The position numbers and the translations under genes are program-made. The notes under the pieces were generated by a model. It did no database searches, was not told the DNA's origin, and saw only the letters and a program-made list of their open reading frames with translations. Of a stretch of DNA of 64,000 nt, positions 39,262-47,701 are shown piece by piece (positions within the stretch are counted from its first letter, which is position 1; the number at the start of each line of letters is the position of its first letter). The stretch spans positions 5,904 through 69,903 of the forward strand of contig NZ_AP025735.1 in assembly GCF_023734775.1 (NCBI RefSeq). The letters run 5' to 3'. The DNA comes from Nostoc cf. commune SO-36. Lineage in GTDB: Bacteria > Cyanobacteriota > Cyanobacteriia > Cyanobacteriales > Nostocaceae.

Positions 39262-40228
39262 GCGCTGCGCTTTAAGAACTCCTGGCGATGCCATCTCATT
39301 GCATCAACTCTAGGATAATACTGTTGTTGGCTTGGTAAGATAATGCGATCGCCCCTAAATTCTCGCATCGGCTTGGCGTTGGGTGAATCTTCCCGCAGGT
39401 TGTCAGCAACAATAATGGTGTAATCGTCATTGATAGTGAACCAAAAGCGGTCAAATGCCCAGTGATGATTTTTGCACAGTGACAGCCCGTTATCAATGCG
39501 GTCATCGTAAAACTGGGAGAAAGGTTTGATGTGTGACCCATCCACAATGTTCTGTCCTAGTGAGTCCAGCACTTGCAAACCGCAAAACGCGCAGCGTTGG
39601 TTGTAAGTTGAAACTACAATTTTACGGAACGCACCATCTCGCACAATTACAGCTTGCTCATCTTCTAATTCCTCTGGCTGGTAGACCTTACCGCCGGAGC
39701 GTTGCAACTGGTCTTGTAGTTCAGCAAAGGCGTTGACTTGCAATAATGACTCGATATCCTGTGTACGCTCGTTAAACCACGAATTAATGAGTGTGTGGGT
39801 TAGTACAGTCCTGTCCTGGGGATTTTGCAGCAGTGACCAGAGTTCATCATCAAGGTAAGCATACTCTACAGTTTGCCTAATGGTACTGGGAGTTCTGATT
39901 TTCACCTTGGCAGCAATCAATGATTCAAACCCCAGTTTCATCTCAAAATACCAGAAACCGTCACTGGTGAGATGGTAAAAAGGTAAGCCTATATCAGGCT
40001 TGCGTACTGGCTCCAGGTGGCTCCACAGTTTGAGAAATGTGGCGATGAGTTCAGCAGATAGAGGAATTTGGTTTCTCACTATTTGCCCAGTAGTTATCAT
40101 TTCAATGATAGATAAAAGCAAAATCGGTTTATTGGGCGCACCAGGGCTAACCTAACATTTAAGCCTAGCTTTCCAACAACATACTTGGGAGAAAATTTCT
40201 TAACGTAGTAAGCTAAATCTTTGGCCAT
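39258..40228 (-). pseudogene. SBD-HNH-type restriction endonuclease gene, frameshifted near its start
   Basis: The main frame (TTG 40121 to 39258) encodes about 287 residues: a sulfur-binding-domain-like region (IGLPFYHLTSDGFWYFEMKL) and a C-terminal HNH nuclease (RCAFCGLQV, DGSHIKPFSQF, NGLSLCKNHHWAFDRFWF). The family normally has APHKPILLL before this. That motif (GAPNKPILLLSIIEMI) is encoded upstream of 40121, but a TAG at 40154-40152 blocks it. In another frame, ATG 40228 gives MAKDLAYYVKKFS, matching the family's usual N-terminus. One base appears to be missing near 40149-40154. In the family, the SBD recognises phosphorothioate-modified DNA. Confidence 0.65.
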
Positions 40229-40236
40229 TCGCAGTT

Positions 40237-40476
40237 ATGAGAGAATATCGCTGTACACGTAACGCATTATACTTACACAACTGCACTGGGCGCGATGACA
40301 TTAGAGAACGGCAAGGTCATTATATCTGGGCTGAAAGCGAAGAAGAAGCTTGGCAGAAAATGGCAACTAGGTTTCCTGAAGAAACCGAGGCAGGCTTTAC
40401 CGTTCAAGAATGGGAAAGTTTTGATGTCACTGTGGTAGAAATCAAACGGGATGAAAACGGGAATACTATAGAGTAG
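40237..40476 (+). CDS. Conserved cyanobacterial accessory protein, 79 aa
   Basis: Begins MREYRCTRNALYLHNCTGRD and contains RQGHYIWAESEEEAWQKM and FTVQEWESFDV, a pattern I recognise from small accessory proteins in cyanobacteria and of unknown role. It starts 8 bases from the probable original start of the divergent HNH gene. A decayed second copy of its 3' end lies at 41702-41775. Confidence 0.6.
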   Translation: MREYRCTRNALYLHNCTGRDDIRERQGHYIWAESEEEAWQKMATRFPEETEAGFTVQEWESFDVTVVEIKRDENGNTIE

Positions 40477-40493
40477 CCTTTTTAACCCTTGCT

Positions 40494-41657
40494 ATGTCAT
40501 CGGGAAGCAAAATCATCAGTACAATTCTCAAGCACGATACAAAAGCTACAAGCTACAAAATTGCCTTGCTGCGTGCGATTAATGATGTGGTTCTCAGCTT
40601 CCCCGATTTGCGGAACCGAAAAGCAGACGTAGCAGTTCCTTTGCGTTTACTAGCACAGTTTTGGGTGGCTTACTATTGGCCATTTGTCAAACCGAGCGAA
40701 CCTATCTTGCAAGGGCAACGAACAACACTGAACGGTCAATTGCGAAATGATATGTCGTTTCGCCCTGAGTTAGAGAGACTACGGTGTGAATGGGAATCAA
40801 TTGTGGGCGGAACCTCAAGCCCTAGCGATGGCTTTTTCCTCATTAACGAGCTGAGAGTTCCGCGAAAATATCAAGCCTACTCCAAACTGTTACTTCAAGC
40901 TTACCAAGCTGCCCTCACTGCCATTAGCAAGGCAATTGAAATGCCTGTTAGATATGCAGGGTTTGGTCACTGGAGTGTGTTTGATAAACCCTTAAAGTAT
41001 GCAGAACTTAGCACTCCAGTTGTAGCAATTCCAGGTACTAAAGCAGAAGATAAATGCTTAATAATTCAAGCCGAACTCTGGCAAACTTTTGGGGAGATGT
41101 CATTGTGGATTGAGGCACTTTGTATTCATGAATGGTGCTTGTTTACAGAGAAAGTCGAACAAGAAAATCATCTTAAAGTTCATCGAGGTTGTATTTATCA
41201 GCTGCTAACAGATAGACTAGACAACCGCAGACCTTTGAGTTGGGAACGCAACCATGTTGATGTACTCTTGATGGAAGGAACAGAGTTTGTTTGCCCGTGG
41301 ACACAAAAGCACATTTCTTATGGCATTAGGTACGATTTAGACCACCTTTTACCAGTGTCGCTTTACCCGATTAACGAACTTTGGAACTTAGTACCTGCTG
41401 ACCCTAATTTTAATTCCCACATCAAGCGCGATCGCCTTCCTTCCCAGGAAAAATTACAGATGGCTCAACCTTATTTAGAGTTAGCTTACAGAAACTACAG
41501 TAAATCTGGTTCGCTCTCGCTAGCACTTAAAGAGGATGTGGCTGTCAGATTTTATACTGTTTTTGATGATACCGCTTCTTTCCCTGGTGTACTATCAACT
41601 GCTGTTGTTGACCTCATTAATATCTTTGCTGAGTCTCGCAATCTAGCTCGGTTTTGA
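40494..41657 (+). CDS. HNH endonuclease, 387 aa
   Basis: Starts 17 bases after the previous gene. Residues 15-60 (KATSYKIALLRAINDVVLSF, then RLLAQFWVAYYWPFV) are the conserved start of a known HNH family. The nuclease lies at about 265-315: FVCPWTQKHI, YDLDHLLPVSLYP, ELWNLVPADPNFNSHIKRDR, giving CxW...DH...N..L-P. The Cys pair of the finger is incomplete (one Cys seen). Probably restriction-like or defence-related given the surrounding genes. Confidence 0.7.
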   Translation: MSSGSKIISTILKHDTKATSYKIALLRAINDVVLSFPDLRNRKADVAVPLRLLAQFWVAYYWPFVKPSEPILQGQRTTLNGQLRNDMSFRPELERLRCEWESIVGGTSSPSDGFFLINELRVPRKYQAYSKLLLQAYQAALTAISKAIEMPVRYAGFGHWSVFDKPLKYAELSTPVVAIPGTKAEDKCLIIQAELWQTFGEMSLWIEALCIHEWCLFTEKVEQENHLKVHRGCIYQLLTDRLDNRRPLSWERNHVDVLLMEGTEFVCPWTQKHISYGIRYDLDHLLPVSLYPINELWNLVPADPNFNSHIKRDRLPSQEKLQMAQPYLELAYRNYSKSGSLSLALKEDVAVRFYTVFDDTASFPGVLSTAVVDLINIFAESRNLARF

Positions 41658-41701
41658 CAATATGGCAATAACATATCAAAGTTCAGTTTTCAGAAGTAGT
41701 A

Positions 41702-41775
41702 GAGTTAGGCTTTACCGTCAAAGGATGTCATTTGGCTTAATGTTACTCTGGTAGAGGTTCGGCAAGAGGAGTCCA
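41702..41775 (+). pseudogene. Decayed 3' fragment of a second copy of the 40237 gene
   Basis: GGCTTTACCGT and TCAAAGGATG match the end region of 40237-40476, and CTGGTAGAGGTTCGGCAAGA aligns with the codons for VVEIKRDE there. It is out of frame and headless. It lies just before the Nif11-like start, whose ribosome site (AGAGGAG) falls inside it. Confidence 0.45.
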
Positions 41776-41778
41776 AAA

Positions 41779-42039
41779 ATGAATGAGTCACTAGATGCTG
41801 CTAAAAGCAAACTACAAGTTATGGAATTTTTTGCAGCAGCCCTCCAAGATAAAGTATTGTTAGACCGATTGATGCAAGCAATGGGTGCGAAAGATAAGGC
41901 TGCAATCATAACTATGGCTGCTGAACGTGGCTATAACTTCTCTCAAGAATCATTGCACCAGGGGCTAACGAAGATATTCCATTTGATTACCCCAATCATG
42001 CAAGAGCAAAACTTAGCCGTGTCTGAAGAAATTGATTAA
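41779..42039 (+). CDS. Nif11-like protein
   Basis: An 86-residue protein with AAGAGGAG 8 bases before the ATG. The sequence fits the Nif11 domain: LQVMEFFAAALQDKVLLDRL, AAIITMAAERGYNFSQESL. Nif11 proteins include leader peptides of ribosomal natural products; this one has no Gly-Gly cleavage site or Cys-rich core, so it is more likely a stand-alone Nif11 protein. The gene downstream starts 10 bases later and may be functionally linked. Confidence 0.65.
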   Translation: MNESLDAAKSKLQVMEFFAAALQDKVLLDRLMQAMGAKDKAAIITMAAERGYNFSQESLHQGLTKIFHLITPIMQEQNLAVSEEID

Positions 42040-42049
42040 GGAGTATGAA

Positions 42050-42442
42050 GTGATACTAAGGGAAAGAATTCAGCAACTCCTTGACCCCTATGATTCTTCT
42101 CAAACTGAATGTGATGGCATGACTCGCATCTGCCACACCGTACTAACTAATCACGGCATTGAACATCAAGCGATGTTTGGGGTTTTGACTCAACATTATC
42201 AACATATTGAGCCGCATTTATGGATTGATCTACCAAGTGGAGAACGCATCGATTACCGAGCTAAGATGTGGCTTAAAGGAGAGAATATTCCTCACGGTGT
42301 TTTCAACCCTCAAGACTTTCCAGATGTCATTTATACTGGTGAACCTATAGAGTTAGATGTGTTGTCACCAACACTATTTGAAATACTGACACTTAGGTTT
42401 GATTGGGAAAAATTTCAGCAATATGAAACACCTGACGCTTAA
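42050..42442 (+). CDS. Protein with Cys-His-Asp pattern, 130 aa
   Basis: GTG at 42050 chosen because AAGGAG lies 6 bases before it; the TTG at 42032 overlaps the previous stop. ECDGMTRICHTVLTNHGIEH, then EPHLWIDLPSGERIDYRAKM, gives Cys, His and Asp spaced as in a papain or transglutaminase fold. It follows the Nif11-like gene and may be an enzyme acting on it. Its stop overlaps a convergent small gene by 4 bases. Confidence 0.5.
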   Translation: MILRERIQQLLDPYDSSQTECDGMTRICHTVLTNHGIEHQAMFGVLTQHYQHIEPHLWIDLPSGERIDYRAKMWLKGENIPHGVFNPQDFPDVIYTGEPIELDVLSPTLFEILTLRFDWEKFQQYETPDA

Positions 42443-42618
42443 TTTTGCACAGGTTCTACTGTCATGATATATTGCCCATACGCACGACCATTTTCCCATT
42501 CCCTAGCATCAACTATATAATAAGTGTTATCAAGCTTAAAGACTGCCATTCTTTTATTTCTTCTGGTCGCTACTTGGATTGTAACATTAACAAGTTCTTT
42601 AAAGTTTTCAGATGCCAT
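42439..42618 (-). CDS. Small hypothetical protein, 59 aa
   Basis: ATG 42618 to TAA 42439 on the minus strand: MASENFKELVNVTIQVATRR, then a beta-rich KRMAVFKLDNTYYIVDAREW. The composition is protein-like and the frame fills the space between convergent genes. No strong ribosome site is visible. Unknown function. Confidence 0.4.
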   Translation of the reverse strand: MASENFKELVNVTIQVATRRNKRMAVFKLDNTYYIVDAREWENGRAYGQYIMTVEPVQN

Positions 42619-42803
42619 CTACAATTCCAATTCAATCTTGATAAACTGCTAGTTTTTTTAATTAATTATCAAAAATCTAGATAACAAAATATTAAATATA
42701 TTTTGTCATCTACAGGTTATTTGCTAAATAACAAGATTTTTACAAAATTGCTTTAGATAAACAAACTATAATAAAATTGAATAAAATCTATATTTTAACT
42801 ATA

Positions 42804-43889
42804 ATGATTAGCTCATTACGGCTGCTAAATTTTAAAGCATTTGAGAATCAATTAGTTGAATTCAAATCGCTTACCCTACTCTCTGGTTATAATAGCACTG
42901 GTAAATCCTCTGTGTTGCAAGCACTATCACTGCTGCATCAATCTTACCAGCAAGGTTTACTACAAAGCAATGGTTTATTGCTCAATGGAAATTTGGTAAA
43001 TATTGGCACAGCTAATGATGCTTTGTATGAAAATGCCAAACAAGACTATGTAGGATTTGAGCTTAGTTTAAAAAACGGAACTAAAGGAACATGGCACTTT
43101 AAATACAACTCATTAGAAAGAGAAGCAGATTTTTTAGAGAGTGGATTCAACTCTGTTGATGCCGATGTTTATCAGTCAAGCATTTTTAGTAAAGAATTTC
43201 ATCACCTTCAATCAGAACGTGCAACAGTTGCATCAGGAATCTTAAATTACCAAAGGCGAGAACTTAGACAAATTGGTGCGCTTGGCGAATATACAGCACA
43301 TTTTCTCTACACTTATGGTGATCAACCAATCCCCATCGCCGAACTCGCTCACTCGCAAGCAAAATCAACAAATTTGCTAGACCAAGTTGAAGCATGGATG
43401 GGAGAAATAAGTTCTGGCCTACGCATTCAAGTTGACGCACATCTAGATATGGATTTGGTTAACTTAAAATTTAGTGACCATATTGGATACGGCATTACCT
43501 ACGTTTTACCAATTATCGTGGCAATTCTAGCATCTAATCCAGGTGCATTAATTCTTATTGAACACCCAGAAACCGGACTCCACGCCCAAGCACAAACAAA
43601 GCTGGGTAAGCTGTTAGCGCTGGCTGCTAACTGTGGCGTTCAAGTTGTGGTAGAAACTCATAGCGACCAGATTCTAAACGGTATTCGTCTTGCGGTGCAT
43701 GGTGGTAAAATTGAGCCGACGGATGTGCAATTACATTACTTTCAACGTCACCACAACCAAGATCAAGCTTTTATTAAAGTTGTGTCACCACGCATTGATA
43801 AAGACGGCAGAATTGACCGATGGCCTGATGGTTTCTTCGATGAGTGGGAAAACAGTTTAATAGTTTTATTAGAACCTGCAAAATCATAG
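42804..43889 (+). CDS. AAA ATPase with DUF3696 (OLD/RecF-like) domain
   Basis: ATG 42804 (MISSLRLLNFKAFENQLVEF) is the usual start of this family; the TTG at 42777 is less likely. 361 residues. Walker A GYNSTGKSSVL (about 28-38), Walker B with LILIEHPETGLHAQAQ (about 254-269), VVVETHSDQIL (about 283-293), and the DUF3696 end DGRIDRWPDGFFDEW. RecF/SMC-like head ATPases of this kind often belong to defence systems with a nuclease partner. No nuclease is directly adjacent on this strand, unless it acts with the 40494 HNH. Confidence 0.75.
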   Translation: MISSLRLLNFKAFENQLVEFKSLTLLSGYNSTGKSSVLQALSLLHQSYQQGLLQSNGLLLNGNLVNIGTANDALYENAKQDYVGFELSLKNGTKGTWHFKYNSLEREADFLESGFNSVDADVYQSSIFSKEFHHLQSERATVASGILNYQRRELRQIGALGEYTAHFLYTYGDQPIPIAELAHSQAKSTNLLDQVEAWMGEISSGLRIQVDAHLDMDLVNLKFSDHIGYGITYVLPIIVAILASNPGALILIEHPETGLHAQAQTKLGKLLALAANCGVQVVVETHSDQILNGIRLAVHGGKIEPTDVQLHYFQRHHNQDQAFIKVVSPRIDKDGRIDRWPDGFFDEWENSLIVLLEPAKS

Positions 43890-43983
43890 CTCGCTTCTGT
43901 TGCAAGTTGCGATCGCTCTCTTTTGCTCTAAAAATGAGGGTAATCGATCTACCGTTTTCCTCTAGCAATCGGGCGCTCGCTCA

Positions 43984-45435
43984 CTAATTAGGATTTATTG
44001 ACAAATTCTTCTCTCTTTTTTCAGAAATATTTAAGTAATAGCGAAGAGATGGATGTATGTAGTATTCGTTATAAGAAAGCGGATTAATTGATGGATCATC
44101 GTAATAATAATAGAAATGTACCCCACCTCTTTGTTTTACTCTTGCTCCTCCTTGACGCTTAATACCAATAACACCCCATATAAATAGCTGACGTATTAAC
44201 TCATTTGAATTTACATAAATATTTTTGTGTTTAGTGAAATCATTTAACTTACTTATCATCTCAGATTGAGATATTTTGTGAAGAGAACCGCTAAAGATAG
44301 TTAGAATATCTTTAACATAAGGAACTTGGTGTTGGTATTCTATTATTAAATCTGTATATTTACTTTGGCTATATTTTTCTTGTTCCGCTAATCTCGTGTC
44401 ATCTGGTTCAATTACAGTATGATTACTTCTGACTGCTATCTCAATGGCGAAACGGACAAAGGATATAATATCTCGCGGTCTTTTAAATGTTCTGTCAATA
44501 ATATATTTTTCTGCTGAAGCCTTACTTCGATAGTTTTTGTCTGAAAAAACCTTTTTCCAAATCTCTTGATTCGATTCTGAATCCCCAAGACCTAAACTTA
44601 CTCGAACCCGTTCACAAACTACATCTTTTAATTCATCAACGCTCCAGTTTAAAGTTTCTTCATTTTGTCTTAATTTATCTTGGTCATTAAAAAAAAGACT
44701 ATCGTATATATCCGACCTTAAAAAAACAGTAACAATGAGTTTATCAGTAAATGCAGCATTGATTTCATTTGCTGCCTTCAGTAGACCAATAATAAGGTTT
44801 TTGGACTCTTCTGAACCGTCCCAACTATCATCAAGTCTATCAATAATAATATGGACTTTTTTTTCTAATGGCCATTCTTTTAAGAGTAAACTTCTTATCT
44901 CTTCTATTACTTTTAAGGGAATAGGTATTGCATTTACATCTCTAAGCTCGATAATAATTCCCTTAATTTTAACTCCACTTAAAATATTTTTAGCTTTATT
45001 GACTAGATTCAAAAACCAATTCTCAGAATTTATTGTGTAAGCATCTCTCATATATTGAGAGTATTTAAATAACTCAGATTTTTTTAACAGTAAATTAGAC
45101 TCATGTAGTTTACAAAGAACTGACGATAATAAGGTCATTTTCCAAGCATTGGTATGAGCTTGAGCTAATGAAATTCCTATTTCTTTGTAGTCTCTAAGCA
45201 AACTCCAAGAATATTGATCTGGAGTAATCGGTATTACAAGAGAACCCAAGGTTTCTAGCTCATCTTGCATTAAGCGGAAAATCGCTGATTTTCCAGAGCC
45301 TTTTCTACCAATCACAATTGTCTTTTTACCCGCTAATGCATTTTTATAGTTTGAAGTTTTCAAAAAATACTCTCGAAGCCGTTTGTCTTGTTCAGCCTCA
45401 TCATTTCCGAGATCCACTTTTGACAAATCGAACAT
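43984..45435 (-). CDS. P-loop ATPase of the Sll1717 family
   Basis: A 483-residue protein. MFDLSKVDLGNDEAEQDKRL is the family's N-terminus, followed by Walker A VIGRKGSGKSAIF (about 40-52) and Walker B VHIIIDRLDDSW (about 193-204). The C-terminal third contains a winged-helix-like region with a Tyr-rich end. The family is frequent in cyanobacterial mobile and defence regions and resembles STAND-type NTPases. A sensor role is likely by analogy; the ligand is unknown. It stands alone in its operon. Confidence 0.7.
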   Translation of the reverse strand: MFDLSKVDLGNDEAEQDKRLREYFLKTSNYKNALAGKKTIVIGRKGSGKSAIFRLMQDELETLGSLVIPITPDQYSWSLLRDYKEIGISLAQAHTNAWKMTLLSSVLCKLHESNLLLKKSELFKYSQYMRDAYTINSENWFLNLVNKAKNILSGVKIKGIIIELRDVNAIPIPLKVIEEIRSLLLKEWPLEKKVHIIIDRLDDSWDGSEESKNLIIGLLKAANEINAAFTDKLIVTVFLRSDIYDSLFFNDQDKLRQNEETLNWSVDELKDVVCERVRVSLGLGDSESNQEIWKKVFSDKNYRSKASAEKYIIDRTFKRPRDIISFVRFAIEIAVRSNHTVIEPDDTRLAEQEKYSQSKYTDLIIEYQHQVPYVKDILTIFSGSLHKISQSEMISKLNDFTKHKNIYVNSNELIRQLFIWGVIGIKRQGGARVKQRGGVHFYYYYDDPSINPLSYNEYYIHPSLRYYLNISEKREKNLSINPN

Positions 45436-45625
45436 AAAGCATCCTCATTCACAAGGTTTACAAAGAAAACTGGAATATTTTTCAATTGTGCCTTTTGCAC
45501 TTGCATAATTATCGCAAATATAAGTCAAGTTAAATGCGATCGCCCACTTTCGGCATCAGTTGGGTTAGTGGTGACGGTGTTTGAGGGGATAGATGGGGTG
45601 CAAGGGGCGATCACTTAATATATTT

Positions 45626-46360
45626 TTAAACTCCCTCTTGCCAGCCTTCTATTCCCGCTATTAGAACATTCACTAAAGGATGATCGACGGCTTCTTTAAA
45701 AGCTTCTTTACCAGCAAGTTTTAATGCTCCTAGCACTCTTGCCTTTAAAGTCGGATCATTTTCAATTTGATTTATTGCTTTCTCTACTACAGTTGCTTTT
45801 TCTACTAAACTAGTAGTGGGATAGCTTTGCTCTAATTGTTTTAAAATCTGCTGAATTTCTGCGGCAGATTTAGCTAAATTTTGTTGAATAGCATAGTTAT
45901 GTGTGACATCGCCTGTGTAATCACGTCCTGCAACGCCACCACCGATATTAGCACCCTGAAAATCATTATTTTGAATATTCGACATAGATTTATTTATAGC
46001 AACATTTTTAATGTTTAAACTGAGATTTTGAATCATGGCAGGGAAATAATTAGTGGGTTCATGTGGTTTTTTAATAGCAGCTTCTACTTCACACACACCT
46101 TGATGTGTGATAGTTATATAAGCTGAACCACCATACATTGCATACAGACTACCCAATGGCTTAATTAAACTTTGGTTTTCTAAATATTCTAAAATATGTA
46201 ATAGTTCTTTACTACATACACCAGTGTTATTACAAATAGAATTGGTGTCTGTTGCTATATCTTTATCGCCTTTAGTCTCAAAATAAATAAGTTTTAAAAC
46301 TTTAAATCTTTTTGCGTCCTGCTCAATAACATAGTTATAATCTATTTCTATATCACTCAT
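45626..46360 (-). CDS. Winged-helix protein with G-rich module, partner of AbiTii
   Basis: A 244-residue protein. Residues 15-90 are a winged helix (KRFKVLKLIYFETKG, then LLHILEYLENQSLIKPLGSL). About residues 133-158 is a glycine-rich repeat (ANIGGGVAGRDYTGDVTHNY). The C-terminal 85 residues are helical with an amphipathic, membrane-like end (VNVLIAGIEGWQEG). The neighbouring AbiTii gene encodes the same kind of G-rich module and helical tail. A transcriptional regulator or DNA sensor of the pair is plausible. Confidence 0.6.
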   Translation of the reverse strand: MSDIEIDYNYVIEQDAKRFKVLKLIYFETKGDKDIATDTNSICNNTGVCSKELLHILEYLENQSLIKPLGSLYAMYGGSAYITITHQGVCEVEAAIKKPHEPTNYFPAMIQNLSLNIKNVAINKSMSNIQNNDFQGANIGGGVAGRDYTGDVTHNYAIQQNLAKSAAEIQQILKQLEQSYPTTSLVEKATVVEKAINQIENDPTLKARVLGALKLAGKEAFKEAVDHPLVNVLIAGIEGWQEGV

Positions 46361-46570
46361 CTCTTTTCAAACCTCTAAGCATTGGGAGAGCGATCGCAAT
46401 TGAAAAGTTTTATGATCTTGGGCTTGAGCATGAGTAGCTGCTAAACGGGTGCATCCTAGTTTTTATTTTGCGTCTAGAGAATAAAATCATAATCCCGGTA
46501 GAGTGGAGGGTTTGACAATTAGTACTTTTGCTCCAGTCGAAAAAGTGGGATGATCCCCTGCTAAACTAAT

Positions 46571-47629
46571 TTAACTAATCAGGTTAATACCCAATCTCTC
46601 TGCAATTGCAGATACCGCATTGGCAAAAGTAGCAACATCTTTACCAATACTCCAAAGAGCGAATAATGCAGATTTTAACCTTCCAGGTTTAGTAGGAGTA
46701 ATAATTTCAGACTTTAAGGTTTCTAGAGAATCAACAGCTACATCCTGATTGTCGGATGGAAGAGATTTTAACTGTTGATGCAATAATTCTGTTAGTTTAA
46801 TAATTTCATTTATGTCAGAATTGGTGTGCTGAGTGAATGTATTGGTGAGATTTCCATTAATATTGCCCCCAGCTACTACACCATTGATATCAGAACCACC
46901 TATGATGCCGCTAGCGTCACGACCAGCCTGAATGTTGGTTGAATAATTCTCAGACACAGTTACCCCTTTAAATGAAGTTATATTTTTTGAATTATGATTT
47001 AATTGAAACTCGTTATTTACTTGAAGAATACATTCATTAAATATCTGATTTACAACTTTCTCAGGAACTGCCTTTTGACCTAATTTGACTTCACCTGCAT
47101 TAGGAGCAATTCTTTCAATTTCTAAGACAAATTCTAAAATTCTAGTTTTTATAGTATCTATAATACCTACAACAGCATTCACGCCTACCATACGCCATGC
47201 TGTAACACATACCATATTTTCATATACTTCTGGCTGTATCAGCATAATAAGATTCGCTGACCAGGGAAGCCTAAGTATAGTACTACTTGCATTGTCAATT
47301 AGACTTTCTATGTTACTAATACTTTGAAGAAAACAAAGAGTAGTTAGATTTTCTCTAAAATCTTCTGGTAGACATAGAGATGGAATAGGGCCATTTTTAA
47401 TCCGACTGCCAAATAAGCCAATAAAGTCACCAACAGACTCAACGTTTCTAAAAACCCTGTATTCTGGACAAGTATCAATTGATTGATATCCTTTTAATTC
47501 CTGATCAACCCAATCTTTAAATGCTTTGTGGTCTAAACGTGCTGCCAAAATTTTACATTTTCGCAATATATCAGATATCTTAAAATCTGGGTTTGTAGTA
47601 GCTTCTTGAATTTCCCTTAGTAAACTCAT
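46571..47629 (-). CDS. AbiTii-domain abortive-infection protein
   Basis: A 352-residue protein. Residues 1-60 match AbiTii: MSLLREIQEATTNPDFKISD, ILRKCKILAARLDHKAFKDW. Middle region 65-190 is helical. About 233-268 is a G-rich repeat (AGRDASGIIGGSDINGVVAG) and the C-terminus is helical and hydrophobic (SALFALWSIGKDVATFANAV). AbiTii proteins are predicted abortive-infection factors; the mode of action is not established. The same module types occur in 45626, 210 bp downstream. Confidence 0.75.
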   Translation of the reverse strand: MSLLREIQEATTNPDFKISDILRKCKILAARLDHKAFKDWVDQELKGYQSIDTCPEYRVFRNVESVGDFIGLFGSRIKNGPIPSLCLPEDFRENLTTLCFLQSISNIESLIDNASSTILRLPWSANLIMLIQPEVYENMVCVTAWRMVGVNAVVGIIDTIKTRILEFVLEIERIAPNAGEVKLGQKAVPEKVVNQIFNECILQVNNEFQLNHNSKNITSFKGVTVSENYSTNIQAGRDASGIIGGSDINGVVAGGNINGNLTNTFTQHTNSDINEIIKLTELLHQQLKSLPSDNQDVAVDSLETLKSEIITPTKPGRLKSALFALWSIGKDVATFANAVSAIAERLGINLIS

Positions 47630-47701
47630 TAAATTTTTTCGCTCAGTCTAGTAGTTTGCTAAAAATGAGAGATGCGATCGCATGATCTGCAAAAACCACA
47701 G

